A stretch of 64,000 nt of DNA, from NCBI GenBank assembly GCA_963691705.1, contig OY829545.1:11981893-12045892 (forward strand). The letters are read 5' to 3'. Below the pieces are notes generated by a model. The model searched no databases and was not told the origin of the DNA. It saw only the letters and a list, made by a program, of their open reading frames with translations. Position 1 is the stretch's first letter. Each line of letters starts with the position of its first letter. The position numbers and the translations under genes were made by a program. Positions 46,311 through 58,956 of this stretch are shown here, piece by piece. The stretch is from Viola odorata (lineage: Eukaryota > Streptophyta > Magnoliopsida > Malpighiales > Violaceae).

Positions 46311-47884
46311 AGTAAGTAGTTACTAAATTCAAATGATCATACAACATTAAGGATTAAATCGCATTTTTTGAAAGGATCTCTAGTGATAAGAGGGATTAAA
46401 AAAAGGTGTTTTCTACGAGTTGGGCTTAAGGCCCATTTACTATCTTTTCGCTTTCAAATGTTTATTCTCTTTGGTGATTTACTATCTTAACAATTTGGAG
46501 GAGCCTAAGTTATCGGAAAATATTAAATCTTATGTTTTGATTACTACTTCATCTTGTTTTCTTGAATCGATTTTATTCATTTTGATTTTTTAGAATTTAT
46601 TGAAGATTTGAGGATTTTTGTAATTAATGATCATGCAATTAAATTAATTAAAGCGTGATTTTTAATTACTAATCCTATTTTATTTCATGCTTTTAATAAA
46701 GATAAAAATGTTGAGTAATTACTAAACTTAATTCGTTCAAGCAAAGGTTGATTTGAGTGAAATTATTAAAGGAATTGTCGATATAAATTAATTCTCATGC
46801 AAACGGATTTAGTTCGAGTTCTAACAGTTCTAAATAATCATGCATACGATTAATAATAAATTAAAGTACATTTATCCAAAATAAAAGGGAAAAAGGAAAA
46901 CATACCTGGACGGGCTTTAACTGCAAAATCGATGGTTAGTAGCAATAAACAATAAAAAAATAAAAAATGGTACTACAAATAATTATTACAAATTAATTAC
47001 GAATTCGCAAATATGAGTACAACTATTAAATTCTTCGTTCGAGCTTCGCAATCGGGAATGACGCATCAAACTTCTCGTCGAAATCTGTCAAACTTGTTGA
47101 GCACCATCGCGACGAATAGGCATGCAAAAATAGACAAACAAGTGCATATAAATGTGCATTAGTAAGGAACTCACAAATAAATTACGAGTATTCAAATAAA
47201 TAAAAAATGAAATCTCCTTACCCGTTTGAAATTCCTGTCTGTCCAAATATTCAAGCCAAGAAAAAAAATCCTTCTTTTATATTGGGCCGTGTGGGCCGCA
47301 CAAGCCATTCCTTCTTTCATTCTTTCTCCTTTTCTTCACTCCTTTCCCGACAACACTTTTTGCTTTCATTTTCTTTCTTTTCTTTCACCTTTTCTTTTCT
47401 TTTTCTTTCTTTCCTTCTCCTGCACAATTTCTTTTCTTCCTTCCTTTCCTTTTCTTTTTCTTTTGTTCAATTTAGGGCTGCATCCCTTTCTTTCCTTCTC
47501 CTTCTCTATTTTTATTTCTTTCTTTTGTTCAACCCGGCCAAGGAGTAAGCAGCGACGGCAGGGGGTGGCGAGCAGCGGTTTGGGAGCAGCAGTAGCAGTG
47601 GGCTGCGGCGGTGGTGATGGAGGCGACAGTGAGGTTGAGGGCGGCGGCGGTCCGATGCGGCTGGACTGCTGCGACGACCGGCGGTGGGCGATTCCTTTTT
47701 TATTTAATTTGATTTTTGCCTAGGCTTGATTTTGATTTGGATTTTTTGTGATGGATTTGGGTAATTTGGCAATGGGTTGGGATTGAAAGGGTTTATGGTG
47801 TATTGGATTCAATTGGGTGGTGGTTTGGTTGATTTTGGGATTTGGTTTAGGTGATATGGATCAGGATTGACGGTGGTTTGGGGC

Positions 47885-47980
47885 TGGGTTACGGCTGTGT
47901 TGGCGATGCGGCTGTCCGGCGAGGTGGCGGTCCGACGATGTGGCTGTCCGGCGATGTGGCGATGCGGCTGTCCGGCGGCC
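47885..47980. repeat. GC-rich tandem motif in the large solo LTR
   Basis: Repeats of a gatg(c/t)ggctgtccggcg word alternate with ggtggcggtccgac variants. This is a GC-rich low-complexity block in an otherwise AT-rich LTR. Confidence 0.7.
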
Positions 47981-50900
47981 GGGTGAGGATTAATTTGAAT
48001 TGATTTGGTTTGGTTAAGTAGGATTGATTTTGGTTGGTTAACTCGGATTGATTTTGGTTGGTTAACTCGGATTGATTTTGTATTTGCAGGAGATTTTGGA
48101 TTTTTGGTAGGAATGGATTTGGATTTTTTGGACAGAGATTGACTTGGTGATTTGGCAATTTTGGTTCGATTAATTTGCAAAGGGTGGTTTTTGAATTAAT
48201 TTGGATAGGAATCTCTCATTAGATTTGGCAGGAATTGGATTTAAAGGGAGGGATTTGCGATTGAATTCTGTTTTGGGCAGAGGGAGATTTTTCTTCGATT
48301 TTTGTCATGGCTGCCTCTTTTTCAATTGAAATCCGGTAGTGTGTGTATATGGGATCCAATTAAATTGGATCCGTTGGTCCTTTGAAAGAAAATGAAGAAG
48401 GTGTGATGATGATGTCTCTTAATCAATTAAAAGGGAAGAGATGATTGTGTTCAGATGGTGGAGAAAGAAAAATGAGTAAAGTAATGTAAAGTAAAGTGAA
48501 AGTGAAAAATGGGTATGATTAGTTTTTGTGGTTCGATTCAATGATACGAGAAATTTTATTTAGAATCGATAAAAATCGAATGAAGAAATACATACAAAAT
48601 AAAATAAAATGACATAAATTAAAGTAAAACAAGATAATAAGTAGTAAATAAACGGAAATAATAATAATAAAATAAGATCAAAATTGAGTGAAAAAATGAA
48701 CGATTTAAATTAATCGTGTAAAAATTCGAGTATCAACAGGAATGATACAACACATTTCTGCGATTGGTATGGTGTCACATGCTGCCGTCGCCACTGCAGA
48801 GTCACCATTCTGAACCTGAGATCCCTGCAACTCTCAGGCACTCTATCAGCGGGTATCGGGAATTTGAGCTTTCTGTCAGAACTAAACCTTCTAAACAATA
48901 GTTTCAGCCAAGGGATCCCTCCCGAAATCGTGTTTTTACGCAGGTTACGAGTCTTAAGGCTGTCTAATAACTCATTCAGTGGCACAATCCCTTCCAACCT
49001 GTCATCCTGTTACCAGCTGTCGCTAATCAGTTTAGGTTTCAACATGCTGGAGGGAAGAATTCCTGAGGAATTAGGAATGCTGTGGAGCCTGCAAGTCCTT
49101 AATTTAGACCACAACCATCTTTCAGGGACCATTCCTTCCTCACTTGGAAACCTGACATCTCTTCAGGTATTTCTGCACCTGAAAATTACTCGGTTGGTAA
49201 AATTCCTGATGCTTTAGGCCAACTCAAGAATCTCACTTTTCTTTCATTGAGTGCTAATATGTTGTCCGGTACAGTCCCTTTCTCGATCTTCAATCTTTCC
49301 TCTATAGAAACTTTTAATTTTGTGCACAACTTCCTCAATGGGAGTCTTCCATCTGAGTTAGGAAACACTCATCCAAACCTCCAAGCATTTGCCATAGCCA
49401 ACAATGAGTTTAGCGGATTGATTCCTGCTTCAATTGCTAATGCCACTAGTCTAGAATGGCTTCTCGTATCGAGAAACAAACTGAGTGGCAGTGTTCCCTC
49501 TTTGGAACAGCTGCATAGGCTTCAAGCATTAAGCCTTGCTTTCAACAGTCTTGGACGTAGGGGTGCTAGTAATGACTTGAACTTCATGTTCTCTGTGATA
49601 AATTGCACCAACTTATGGCTACTGGAGATTAATAATAACGAACTCGGTGGGGTTTTACCGGAACAAATCAGCAACCCGTCAACCAGTTTAGCCAGATTCT
49701 CACTAAATGACAACTACATTTCTGGAAATATTCCATCTGGAATATTTGCTAATCTAGTGAACCTAGAAAGGCTAGACATGTGGAACAATCTGCTCACAGG
49801 TCAGATTCCTTTCGAGATTGGCAAGCTTCAAAAGCTGAAAGTCTTAATCTTGCATGAAAATAAACTTTCTGGTACCATTCCATCCTCCATGGGGAATTTG
49901 ACGTCTTTAATTGAATTGCGTCTTTCGAACAACAATCTTCAGGGAAATATACGTCCCACATTAGGTAACTGCAACAATTTGCTGCTTTTGGATCTTTCTA
50001 ACAATAGTCTTAGTGGTACCATACCCCCGCAAGTGATCGGTCTTTCATCATTATCTATCTTTATGGATTTGTCTGCAAATAAGTTGACTGGTTCCATCCC
50101 AAAAGAAGTAGGGAATCTGAAAAATACAGGGGGGTTAGGAATTTCAGACAATATGCTATCAGGAAAAATTCCTAACACTCTTGGAGGATGCATAAAACTA
50201 GAAGTTCTTGTATTACAAAACAATTTCCTTGACGGCCCTATTCCTTCATCACTGAGTTCCTTGAAAGGAATTCTAGAACTAGACCTGTCTGCCAACATTT
50301 TATCCGGGCCAATCCCGGATTTTTTACAGAACTGCACCTCGCTGCAGTCTTTAAATTTATCTTACAACAAATTTGAAGGCGTAGTACCAGGAGAAGGAAT
50401 CTTCAAGAATGCAAGTGCAGCTTTACTCATGGGAAATGACAAGCTTTGTGGTGGGATACTTGAATTTCAACTACCAAACTGCAACTTCAAAAAGCCAAAG
50501 AGGACAATGACTCGTCTTTTAAAGATAATAATATCTACAGTTTGTGCACTTCTCGTGGTCGCGCTTATATTTGCCATTCTACTTCTTTCTTTGATGAGAA
50601 AGAAAAGGAAAGTATGCATCTTGGACCCTTTTGGGAACTTGCTTTTGAATGTGTCATACCAGAGTCTTCTAAGAAGTACTAATGGGTTTGCGTCAGATAA
50701 TTTGATAGGTTCTGGTAGTTTTGGCTCTGTGTATAAAGGAATTCTTGATGAGGGTCATAAAGTTATTGCTGTTAAGGTTCTTGATCTCAAACATCGCGGG
50801 GCTTTGCAAAGTTTCTCTGCAGAATGCAAGATCCTGAAGAACATAAGACACCGAAATCTTGTTAAGGTCCTTACAGCATGCTCCAGTACAGATTATGCTC

Positions 50901-51914
50901 GGAATGATTTCAAGGCCTTGGTGTACGAGTTCATGGCAAACAGAAGTCTACAAGAATGGTTACATCCGATTCAAAGAACCGAAGAAGAGGCAGAGGAGCC
51001 ACCAAAAAGGTTAAATCTTTTCCAAAGGCTAAATATCGCCTTTGACATTGCGTGCGCGTTGGAGTATCTTCATCATCATTGTGGAACACCAATTGTTCAT
51101 TGCGATCTCAAGCCTGGAAATGTTCTTCTTGACGAGGAGATGAATGCACACGTGGGTGACTTTGGCTTGGCGAAATTCCTGTCAGGAAACACCATTGAAT
51201 CAAACTCCATCGGAGTACGAGGAACAATTGGTTATGCTCCACCAGGTAAGGTTCCAGCTGTGAGACCAAAGTTATTAATTTCTATCTTGTCATTACAATT
51301 TTGGGATAACAACATATTCAGAACCTGTACTAGATGTTTTGTGTTAGTTTACTACCTGTATTTTCTAATTGCTAGTCTGTATCAAAATTAGCGAGTACAG
51401 CTAGTAAACTAACACAAACTGATATACCGTTACTAAATGAAATCGTGTGCAAGTACTAAATATGTCAATAACGCCTATAGTTTTAAGCAAACATTTAAGA
51501 ATACCCATGTTGTGAAATGCAGAGTATGGTATAGGAAGTGCGGTTTCGACATTTGGTGATGTGTACAGTTATGGAATCCTCGTACTGGAGTTGTTTACAG
51601 GGAAGAGGCCAGTTGATGAGATGTTTAAAGATGATCAGAGCCTCCATAAGTTTTGTGAGTTGGGTTCTGATCCTGCTGCACAAGTGTTTGAGGTAGCAGA
51701 TCCTGTTCTTTTCTTCCAGGATATGAATGAAGAGGAGGATAGAAACAGAACAGACAATGATGGAACAAGAAACCAAAGGATTTTTGAATGCTTGGTCTCT
51801 GTATTTAGGATTGGGGTCACATGTTCTACAGATTTACCAGGAGAAAGAATGAAAATCAATGATGTGGCGATTCAACTGCGTTTGATCAGAAACAAATTTG
51901 TAATTAGGAACTGA

Positions 51915-52641
51915 ATGGTTAATAATTAAGGACTTTTCTTTGTTTGCTTTGCTTTGGGTATTATTATCCTCAAATTTGAACATTGTTGTAATGTACTAGT
52001 GAACAACAATCACAAATGATAATCCAATGATGTTAATTAATGGTTCTTTCACAAAAAACAATTCCTATTTACAGCACAATTGTATATAGCCAGCGGCTTA
52101 CGAGACATCATAGTTATTAAAACCAGATCGAACCCATAAAACTAGTAAACGGAATACAAAATTGATTTGGTTCAAGTAACTATTGAACCAAAAATTCATT
52201 TGGGTTTCGTAGTGACTCAATGATCTAACCGATTTATCAATAAACCGGAACGAGTCAATATCTTTTGATGAATTGATATAATTTGCGGTTGCTTTTACAT
52301 ATATTTTAGCACTCATTAAATTAAATAGTAAATCTGTATATAAAAAGGATGAACAGGGAGAGAGTAAAGAATATAGAAAAAACTAAAGACTACATCTTTA
52401 TTATTGGTTACATACATAGAACATGACAAATGTAAGCTTAAAGCATGAATCCATACAGGATTGGGCTCCATAATTATAAAGAAAGAATTATTCTTTAATT
52501 ATGAAGACAATGACTTACATACATGGGAATCCGATACTTTAACAATGATGAAGAGTTTAGAGACTCATCTCCAGCAAGAAACAGTGCAACATAGAAATTG
52601 GATCCTTATTAGTAGTAACTGGGGAAGGGTCCGGATTCTTT
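51915..52641. other. Intergenic region
   Basis: Holds the 3' UTR of the receptor-kinase relic, then a stretch around 52100-52310 with aaccggaacgag/gatctaaccgattt words similar in style to 10140-10350. No gene is recognised. Confidence 0.4.
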
Positions 52642-52986
52642 CTACGGGATAAAACGTTTACTGTAAACATCAAATGGTTGAGAAGCTGAGAGTTGGGGTC
52701 TCTGCAAAAAAGCAAGAAGCAGCATAAGCACGAGCACGGGCACTTATATAGTATCGTTTTAAGTAAGAAAAGAAGACATGTGGGAATGGAAGATGATCAC
52801 CTGTAATAGTCTGTTATTAAGTATCGCTCTCAAAATTCTTGTAGAGAAGCATGGGCTTTTGTTAGCGTCTTCCAAGGTCTGGTGCATCGCGTCCAATAGG
52901 TGGCCGTAAGTTAGGCCAGGGCGATTCTGGAGAGTTTCTATTAGGATGTGGGTCATCGCTCCGTTCATTTCCTTTCCGGTGAATGC
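52642..52986 (-). pseudogene. Type I metacaspase, last two exons only
   Basis: Minus strand: a penultimate exon (52986-52801, 62 codons) opens after ttcgcag with an AFTGKEMNGAMT motif, followed by a GLTYGHLLDAM segment. The last exon (52701-52642, 20 codons) follows a tttgcag acceptor and ends QPFDVYSKRF plus two residues and TAG. These are the C-terminal small-subunit features of plant type I metacaspases, Cys proteases tied to cell death control. The catalytic His and Cys would be encoded by upstream exons. None is seen in the 160 bp before the Helitron start (53147) or in the 1.5 kb beyond the Helitron end, so this is a 5'-truncated relic. Confidence 0.85.
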
Positions 52987-55900
52987 CTGCGAATTAACTA
53001 CTACTTAAACAAACATACAGACAAACATATATGTTTCGTTTATAAATTAGGTCTGCAGTTTATAAATTAAAACCTTACATATTGGATCATGTTCTTCAGC
53101 ACTCAATTATAGAACCAAAAAAAAGAAACCTCCAGTACTAACATAATCTATATACTATATAAAAAGCACGAGCTTATTTTTTTAAATTACTATGATATCC
53201 TTAAATTATTAAAAAATTTAAGGGTGTAATAGTCTTTTAATTTTTAAAATTACCTACCTACTAAAATTGAATAAATCTATTATTTAACTACTTATTTAAT
53301 TAATTAACTTACCTATTAAAATTGAATAAATCTATTACTCAATCACTTATTTAATTAATTAACCTTATTAAACCCTAAACTTCACGACCTTCTTCTTCTT
53401 CCACCTTCCAATTGTAGCGCCAAAAGAACAAAAAGGTACGAACTTTAATACTTACTGATAATTGGTTTCATCTTTATTTCTTCATTAAGATCAATGAATC
53501 AAACTTGTAGTTTATTTCTAATTTATAATACACATTTTTATTGATTTATGGAATTCAAGACATCAAATTTATAAGCATAATTAAAAAGAAGGGAAATTGT
53601 CAGCAAATTTGTGCAGAAATTCATTGTCATTTCAATTAATTTGCATCTATATATGCTGGCTGTCCTAGCCGTCGCCGTCACCGCCACCGCCACTGCCACC
53701 AACAAATCCTCGCGGAGAATTGAATTCCCTCTTGCCATCAGCATCCGTTCTATGAGATTCCATGGAAAACAACTCTATTGTATACATTCCCTATATCAAC
53801 GCACTTAACTTTCTTGCTGCTGGTTGAATAATTAATTTCTTCAATTGAAATAGATTTATGTCACGAATAACTTTTTAGTAATATATTTAACATGTTAATT
53901 GTGTTTTCGTCTTCATAGATCCGTTGTGTTTTTGGTAGCAGCTTGCTTGGCAATTCCTCCAATCACATTGGTAGCGAGTTATGGTATGAATTATATATTT
54001 ATTATATAAATCTTATATTTAATTAATTTGAGTCCTATATATATGTGTATTATTTAGCTCGGTCCATATGTGTATGTATTTATGATTGTCGAAATTGTTT
54101 GAACCATCATCATTTTTTTTTTTTGATTTACCTTATAACAAAGGTGGAACCTGCCATCTAACTTAAATTAGTTATTTGCTATTTTCATGCTTTGAACATC
54201 TTCCGTTAAATGATAACATCATTCCACCAGATTTTGTATGTTCGTGCTATTTCAACTTTTTCCTTTAAGCACAATAGATCCATATTGTATTTATTTAGTT
54301 CGATCCATATATGTATATTTATACAATTTCATACACTATTTAATAAATTACTTAAATTACCACTTACTTGCAAATTCATGTTTTAAATTTATTTCAATTG
54401 TAGGAAAATGTCTACAAACAAAAGAAAAGTGACCAATGGTTTGATGGTGCCACATGTTAAAAGAAGAGAACGAAATTGGTTGCTTAAAGCTCAATCGTTT
54501 CTTTATGAATATCAAGGTATGTGATTATTTAATATTTTAAAATTAATAATTTGATTCAATGTTTGATTTGATGGTGTCAAATATTTTATGTGATTAATTA
54601 ATAATTTGATTCAATATTTAAAATTATTCGGAGTGACTAATACTAGACTATATAATAAATCTTTTATTTATTTTAATTCGAAGTGACTAATACTAGACTA
54701 TATAATAAATCTTTTATTTATTTTAATATATAGGACATATAGAAGTTGAACCATCTATTTCACCTCTACATACGTTAAAGGATGTTCCCAGTTGTAACTA
54801 TTGTGGTGCAAAAAGATTTCATTTCGAGTCACCAACATTTTGTTGTCAAAATGGACAAGTTAAATTGGCGCATACACATTATGATGATGATTTGCTAGAA
54901 CTTTATACGTCACAATCGGAAGAAGCGAAAGAGTTTCGTAGAAAGATTAGAAAATATAATAGTATATTTGGTTTTGCATCATTTGGTGTAAAGTATGACA
55001 AAGAACTTGCTTCATCGAGGAACGAAGTTTATACCTTTAAAGCTCAAGGTCAGGCATACCACAATCTTCCCGGATTGGTGCCTGCAGAGAATAATCCAGT
55101 GTATTTTCAATTTTATTTTTATGATACTGATAATGAGCTACACAATAGGATGAAAATTATGGAGAATGCTAACTTGGATGAAAGCATTATAAAGAGATTG
55201 ATGAAGATTTTGGAAAACAACCCATATGCTAAATTTTTGAAAGGCTTCAAAGATATTTCCTCACTTGATGATTTACAAATCCATATCAACACAAGTGTTA
55301 ATATTGATCAAAAAGTTTATAACTCACCTTCTGTTGATCAAGTTGCTGCTATATGGATTGAAGGAAATAATTCTAATGTTCCATTTGAAAGAGATATAGT
55401 TGTTCATGCACATTCGGGACAAAGCCACAGAATTAAACATTACTTTAGCTGTTATGATCCTCTCCAATACCCACTTTTATGCCCTAAAGGAGAAGTTGAT
55501 TGGCATCAGAATATTTACAAATAATGCAGAAGGTCTTCCAATACTAATACAACAACTACAGAAGACTTTTCAACTATTTTGACATTTACCTCTACAAAAA
55601 ATATTTTTGATCAAAAACCAAAAGGTAAGCTTTTAATTAATATGATATTATTTCAATTTTTAGCTCTATTTTTTTCATGTGTCTTTTAGAATTTTCACAT
55701 GATTTTTTTAACATATAGGTGTGCATAGACCTACAATATCAAAAGTATCGTGTAGAGAGTACTATTGTTACAAGCTTCAAATTAGAGCTTTTATACAATC
55801 GATACTTTTACTATCTGGTAGACTATTCCAACAATATGTTGTAGACATGTACATTAAATTGAGACTACCAGACTTGATTTCTTCCGTCATTAGCAAGCAA

Positions 55901-56929
55901 AAATCCGATCTAAATTGTACCAAGGTATTGCTGATAGTGTCATGTCAGGAGAAACTAGAGGAAGTGAAGTGGGAAAAAGGTTAATCCTTCCTGCCTCTTT
56001 TGTTGGAGGGCCACGAGATATGCGACGACGATATCTTGATTCGATATCATTGGTTCAGCATTTTGGGAAGCCTGATTTGTTTATTACTATGACATGTAAT
56101 CCAGATTGGAAAGAGATTCAAGATTAACTTACAGAAGAGGAATGCCACACGTTCATATGTTAGTCATACTCGAAGAAGGTTTCAAAATTGTTTGTTCTAA
56201 TCAGTTTGACAAATTTGTTTGTGCTGAAATACCAGATGAGGATGAAGAACCTTTACTTTTCCAATTAGTGACCAAACATATGATGCATGGTCCATGTGGA
56301 GAAAGTAATAAAAAATGTGGTTGCGTGGAAAATAAAAAATGCAGATTTCACTATCCACGAGGTTTTTCTTCTACAACTGTGGCTGGAAAAGATGGTTATT
56401 CAATATATCAAAGAAGAGACAATGAGTGAAAAATAATTAAGAAGAACAAAGAGTTTGATAACCAATGGGTAGTGTCGTATAACTCTTACTTGCTTACAAC
56501 ATATAGTTGCCACATAAATGTTGAGATCTGCTCCAACATTAAATCAGTGAAATATCTTTATAAGTATGTATACAAAGGGTATGACAAAATATCTGTATAC
56601 ATTGCATCAAATGATGGGAATAATTTGGTTGATAAGATAGAACAATTTCAAGATGGGAGATTTGTCTCTCCACAAGAAGCTGCATGGAAGATATATGAAT
56701 TCAATTTAAATGAGATGAATCCTCCCGACATTTGCCTAATAAACAGACTGTCTATTATTAGGAGAATCAAAATTTACAAGAAGTGGTACTTTGGGAGCAT
56801 GTATCGAAGACAATTCTTTACAACATGTTCTGAGAATCCAAATGCAAGACAATATTTATACAGGCAAGAAAAAAACTTTATTCTTAAAATTTTATTTCTT
56901 TGCTTATTTATTTTCCAATGTCACTATTA

Positions 56930-56931
<2 letters not shown>

Positions 56932-56967
<36 letters not shown>
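56932..56967. repeat. (AT)n microsatellite within the Helitron
   Basis: About 17 TA units interrupt the Rep-helicase gene, probably inside an intron. Confidence 0.93.
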
Positions 56968-56971
<4 letters not shown>

Positions 56972-57890
56972 TATTTATTTATATTTGTAGATATGGTACA
57001 TTAATTAATGTTCCAATATGATATCTTTCACATAATTATTTCTTATATTTTTAGTACAGGGAATTTCTTGTGCATTTTGTCTGGCAATCTAAAAAAAAAA
57101 ATATGGAAAAAAAGAGAATCAACGAGGGGTGTGATTGGCCGTGTAAATACTGCAAATCCAAAAAAAGGAGAAAGGTATTTTCTAAGGTTATTATTGAATC
57201 ATGTTAGAGGGCCAAAATCTTTTGAAGATTTATTGACAGTAAATGAAGTTATATGCTAAACATTCAAACAATCAGCACAAAAGAGAGGACTTCTTGAATC
57301 TGACGAGAGTATATCAGCGTGTCTAAGTGAAGCGGTTATGTTTAAAATGCCATTGGAGTTACGCAGACTATTCGCTACTATTTTGGTGTATTGTCAGGTA
57401 ATTTTCAAATTAAGTCACTAAAAAACTAAATATAGTAAAATTTACTATCCTCACTTTTACATCTTTTAAATCCATTTTTTCCATATAGCCTATATTTTGT
57501 CCAATGCCTTTTTAATTTATAAATATTAAGATTAAGATGCAACAAGAGTTCTAAACCAACTGCGTTATTCTTCGAATATTTTTGTTTATGTTTATATTAA
57601 TTTAAGCCATTTTTTATTAACGTTTACATTTTTTATTTAATTTATTATCAGTCTGAAGATGTAAGGAAGTTATGGGATCTCTATTGTGATGCATTATCCT
57701 AAGACTATAAAAGAACCCATCGAAATTCAAGCGTAGATGAGGTATTAGCATTAACACTCAAGAGTATTATTTTTTATTTAGAAAGTATGGAGAAAAGTGT
57801 TAAGGACTATGATTTCCCTACATTAAAGGAGATAAGTTTGGAACATGATTCGACATTGCCAAAGGAGATTGCAGATGAATTGTCCATTAA

Positions 57891-58620
57891 AGTAGCGTTT
57901 GGTTGGCGGAGTCAAGGAGGAAAGTAACTCGGGAATCTGAGATTCCGAGCTTTATTGCGTTTGGTTGCGACAAGGAATCACTCTTCCCCGGAATCCAACT
58001 TTCCTTGACTGCCTTGACTTTCCCAAAAATGGGGGAAAGTGATTCCTTGGCTAGGGGGTGGGGAGAGTGATTCCCTCCTACAGGGAAAGTAATTTTTTTT
58101 ATTAAATGACATATTTGTCCAAAACTAATTATAAAAAATTAACCTAATAAAGCATCTTCTTCCTTCTCTGTTTTCTAAAACTTCGCCAAATTATATTAAT
58201 TACACAAAAAATATATTAATTACACAAAAATTATAATTAATTACATAAAAATTATAATAAATACATAAAAATTAGAATAATTACATAAAAATTATAATAA
58301 TCACATAAAAAATACATAGTAATGATGTAAATAATAATATGTAAAAGAAAATATGGTTAGAAACAAGAATAAATCATCCAAGAAATCTCTATCCTAGACT
58401 TGTCTATTGTTGCAATAATGTTTTTTTACATTGTTAGAACAATATGTCATACTTTGCTATAATTTTCAAAGACTCTAGTACGAAGGTTATGTCATTTGTC
58501 ATGTTCTTTAACCTGCAAAAAACCATAGTCATAAAATAAACTCATTTGATATTTTAATTGTTGAAAGATGGACAATTAAATAGAGAGAAAGTCTAACGTG
58601 TTTATAGGAAACTGTGTAGC

Positions 58621-58689
<69 letters not shown>

Positions 58690-58956
58690 ATAATTAGACA
58701 TCTAACATGATAACAAAAAATACCTAACAAGATCACAAAGACATAAATATAGAAAAAGGATAAAATAGTCAATTTTTTTACTTTCCTTGAGTATTCCCAA
58801 GTACAAAACAAACATAATAATGTTACTTTCCCGAGAATTTTAAATCTCAACCAAACACAAAAAATTGACATTCCCCTCAATCACTCTCCCAGGTATCACT
58901 CTCCTAGGAGAGTGATTCCAATGAGGAAAGTAGGATTCCGTGAACCAAACGCTACC
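57891..58956. mobile_element. PIF/Harbinger (Tourist)-like MITE nested in the Helitron
   Basis: Terminal inverted repeats (a)gtagcgtttggtt and its inverse aaccaaacgctacc are flanked by TAA (57888-57890 and 58957-58959), the 3-bp duplication type of PIF/Harbinger. Helicase coding sequence is continuous in sense on both sides. Subterminal inverted copies of ggaatcactctcc extend the arms. There is no transposase ORF. Confidence 0.82.
58625..58684. repeat. Long (TA)n microsatellite in the nested MITE
   Basis: About 30 uninterrupted TA units. The length may be unreliable in the assembly. Confidence 0.95.

Larger units (their letters stand above)
45494..48738 (+). mobile_element. Large solo LTR (3,245 bp), Ogre/Tat-like
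   Basis: It starts TGTCGCACC and ends ATCAACA, with the perfect 5-bp duplication ggaat at 45489-45493 and 48739-48743. No gag or pol is present. The opening 250 bp contain the gaagtcgccaccc and ggaaggtgttaggcacccga phrases that I associate with LTRs of Ogre/Tat Gypsy elements, and the great length also fits that group; this assignment is from memory. Inside are a 60-bp triplicate repeat, a CT-rich tract (47310-47530) and a GC-rich block (47550-47980). Confidence 0.85.
45320..51914 (+). pseudogene. LRR receptor-like kinase pseudogene (EFR/Xa21 type, non-RD)
   Basis: Parts: 45320-45493 (signal peptide and start of the LRRNT region), then 48744-51245, then exon 2 at 51523-51914 after a GT/AG intron. 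The first part stops at a 3,245-bp solo LTR; the LRRNT resumes directly after the duplicated ggaat. About 20 LRRs of the LxxLxLxxNxLxGxIP type follow, with a 1-bp frameshift near 49165-49180. Then come a transmembrane segment (about 50505-50590) and a Ser/Thr kinase: glycine loop GSGSFGSVYKG, the catalytic loop HCDLKPGN and DFGLAK. Cys in place of Arg before the catalytic Asp marks a non-RD kinase, typical of immune pattern receptors. The intron inside the kinase domain is conserved in this subfamily. The insertion and frameshift prevent a full receptor, though the 49247-51245 LRR/kinase frame stays open. Confidence 0.93.

Noticed and set aside
47207..47723. Phe/Ser/Leu-rich ORFs inside the large solo LTR
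   Set aside because: They are produced by a CT-rich tract in the LTR and lack any domain.
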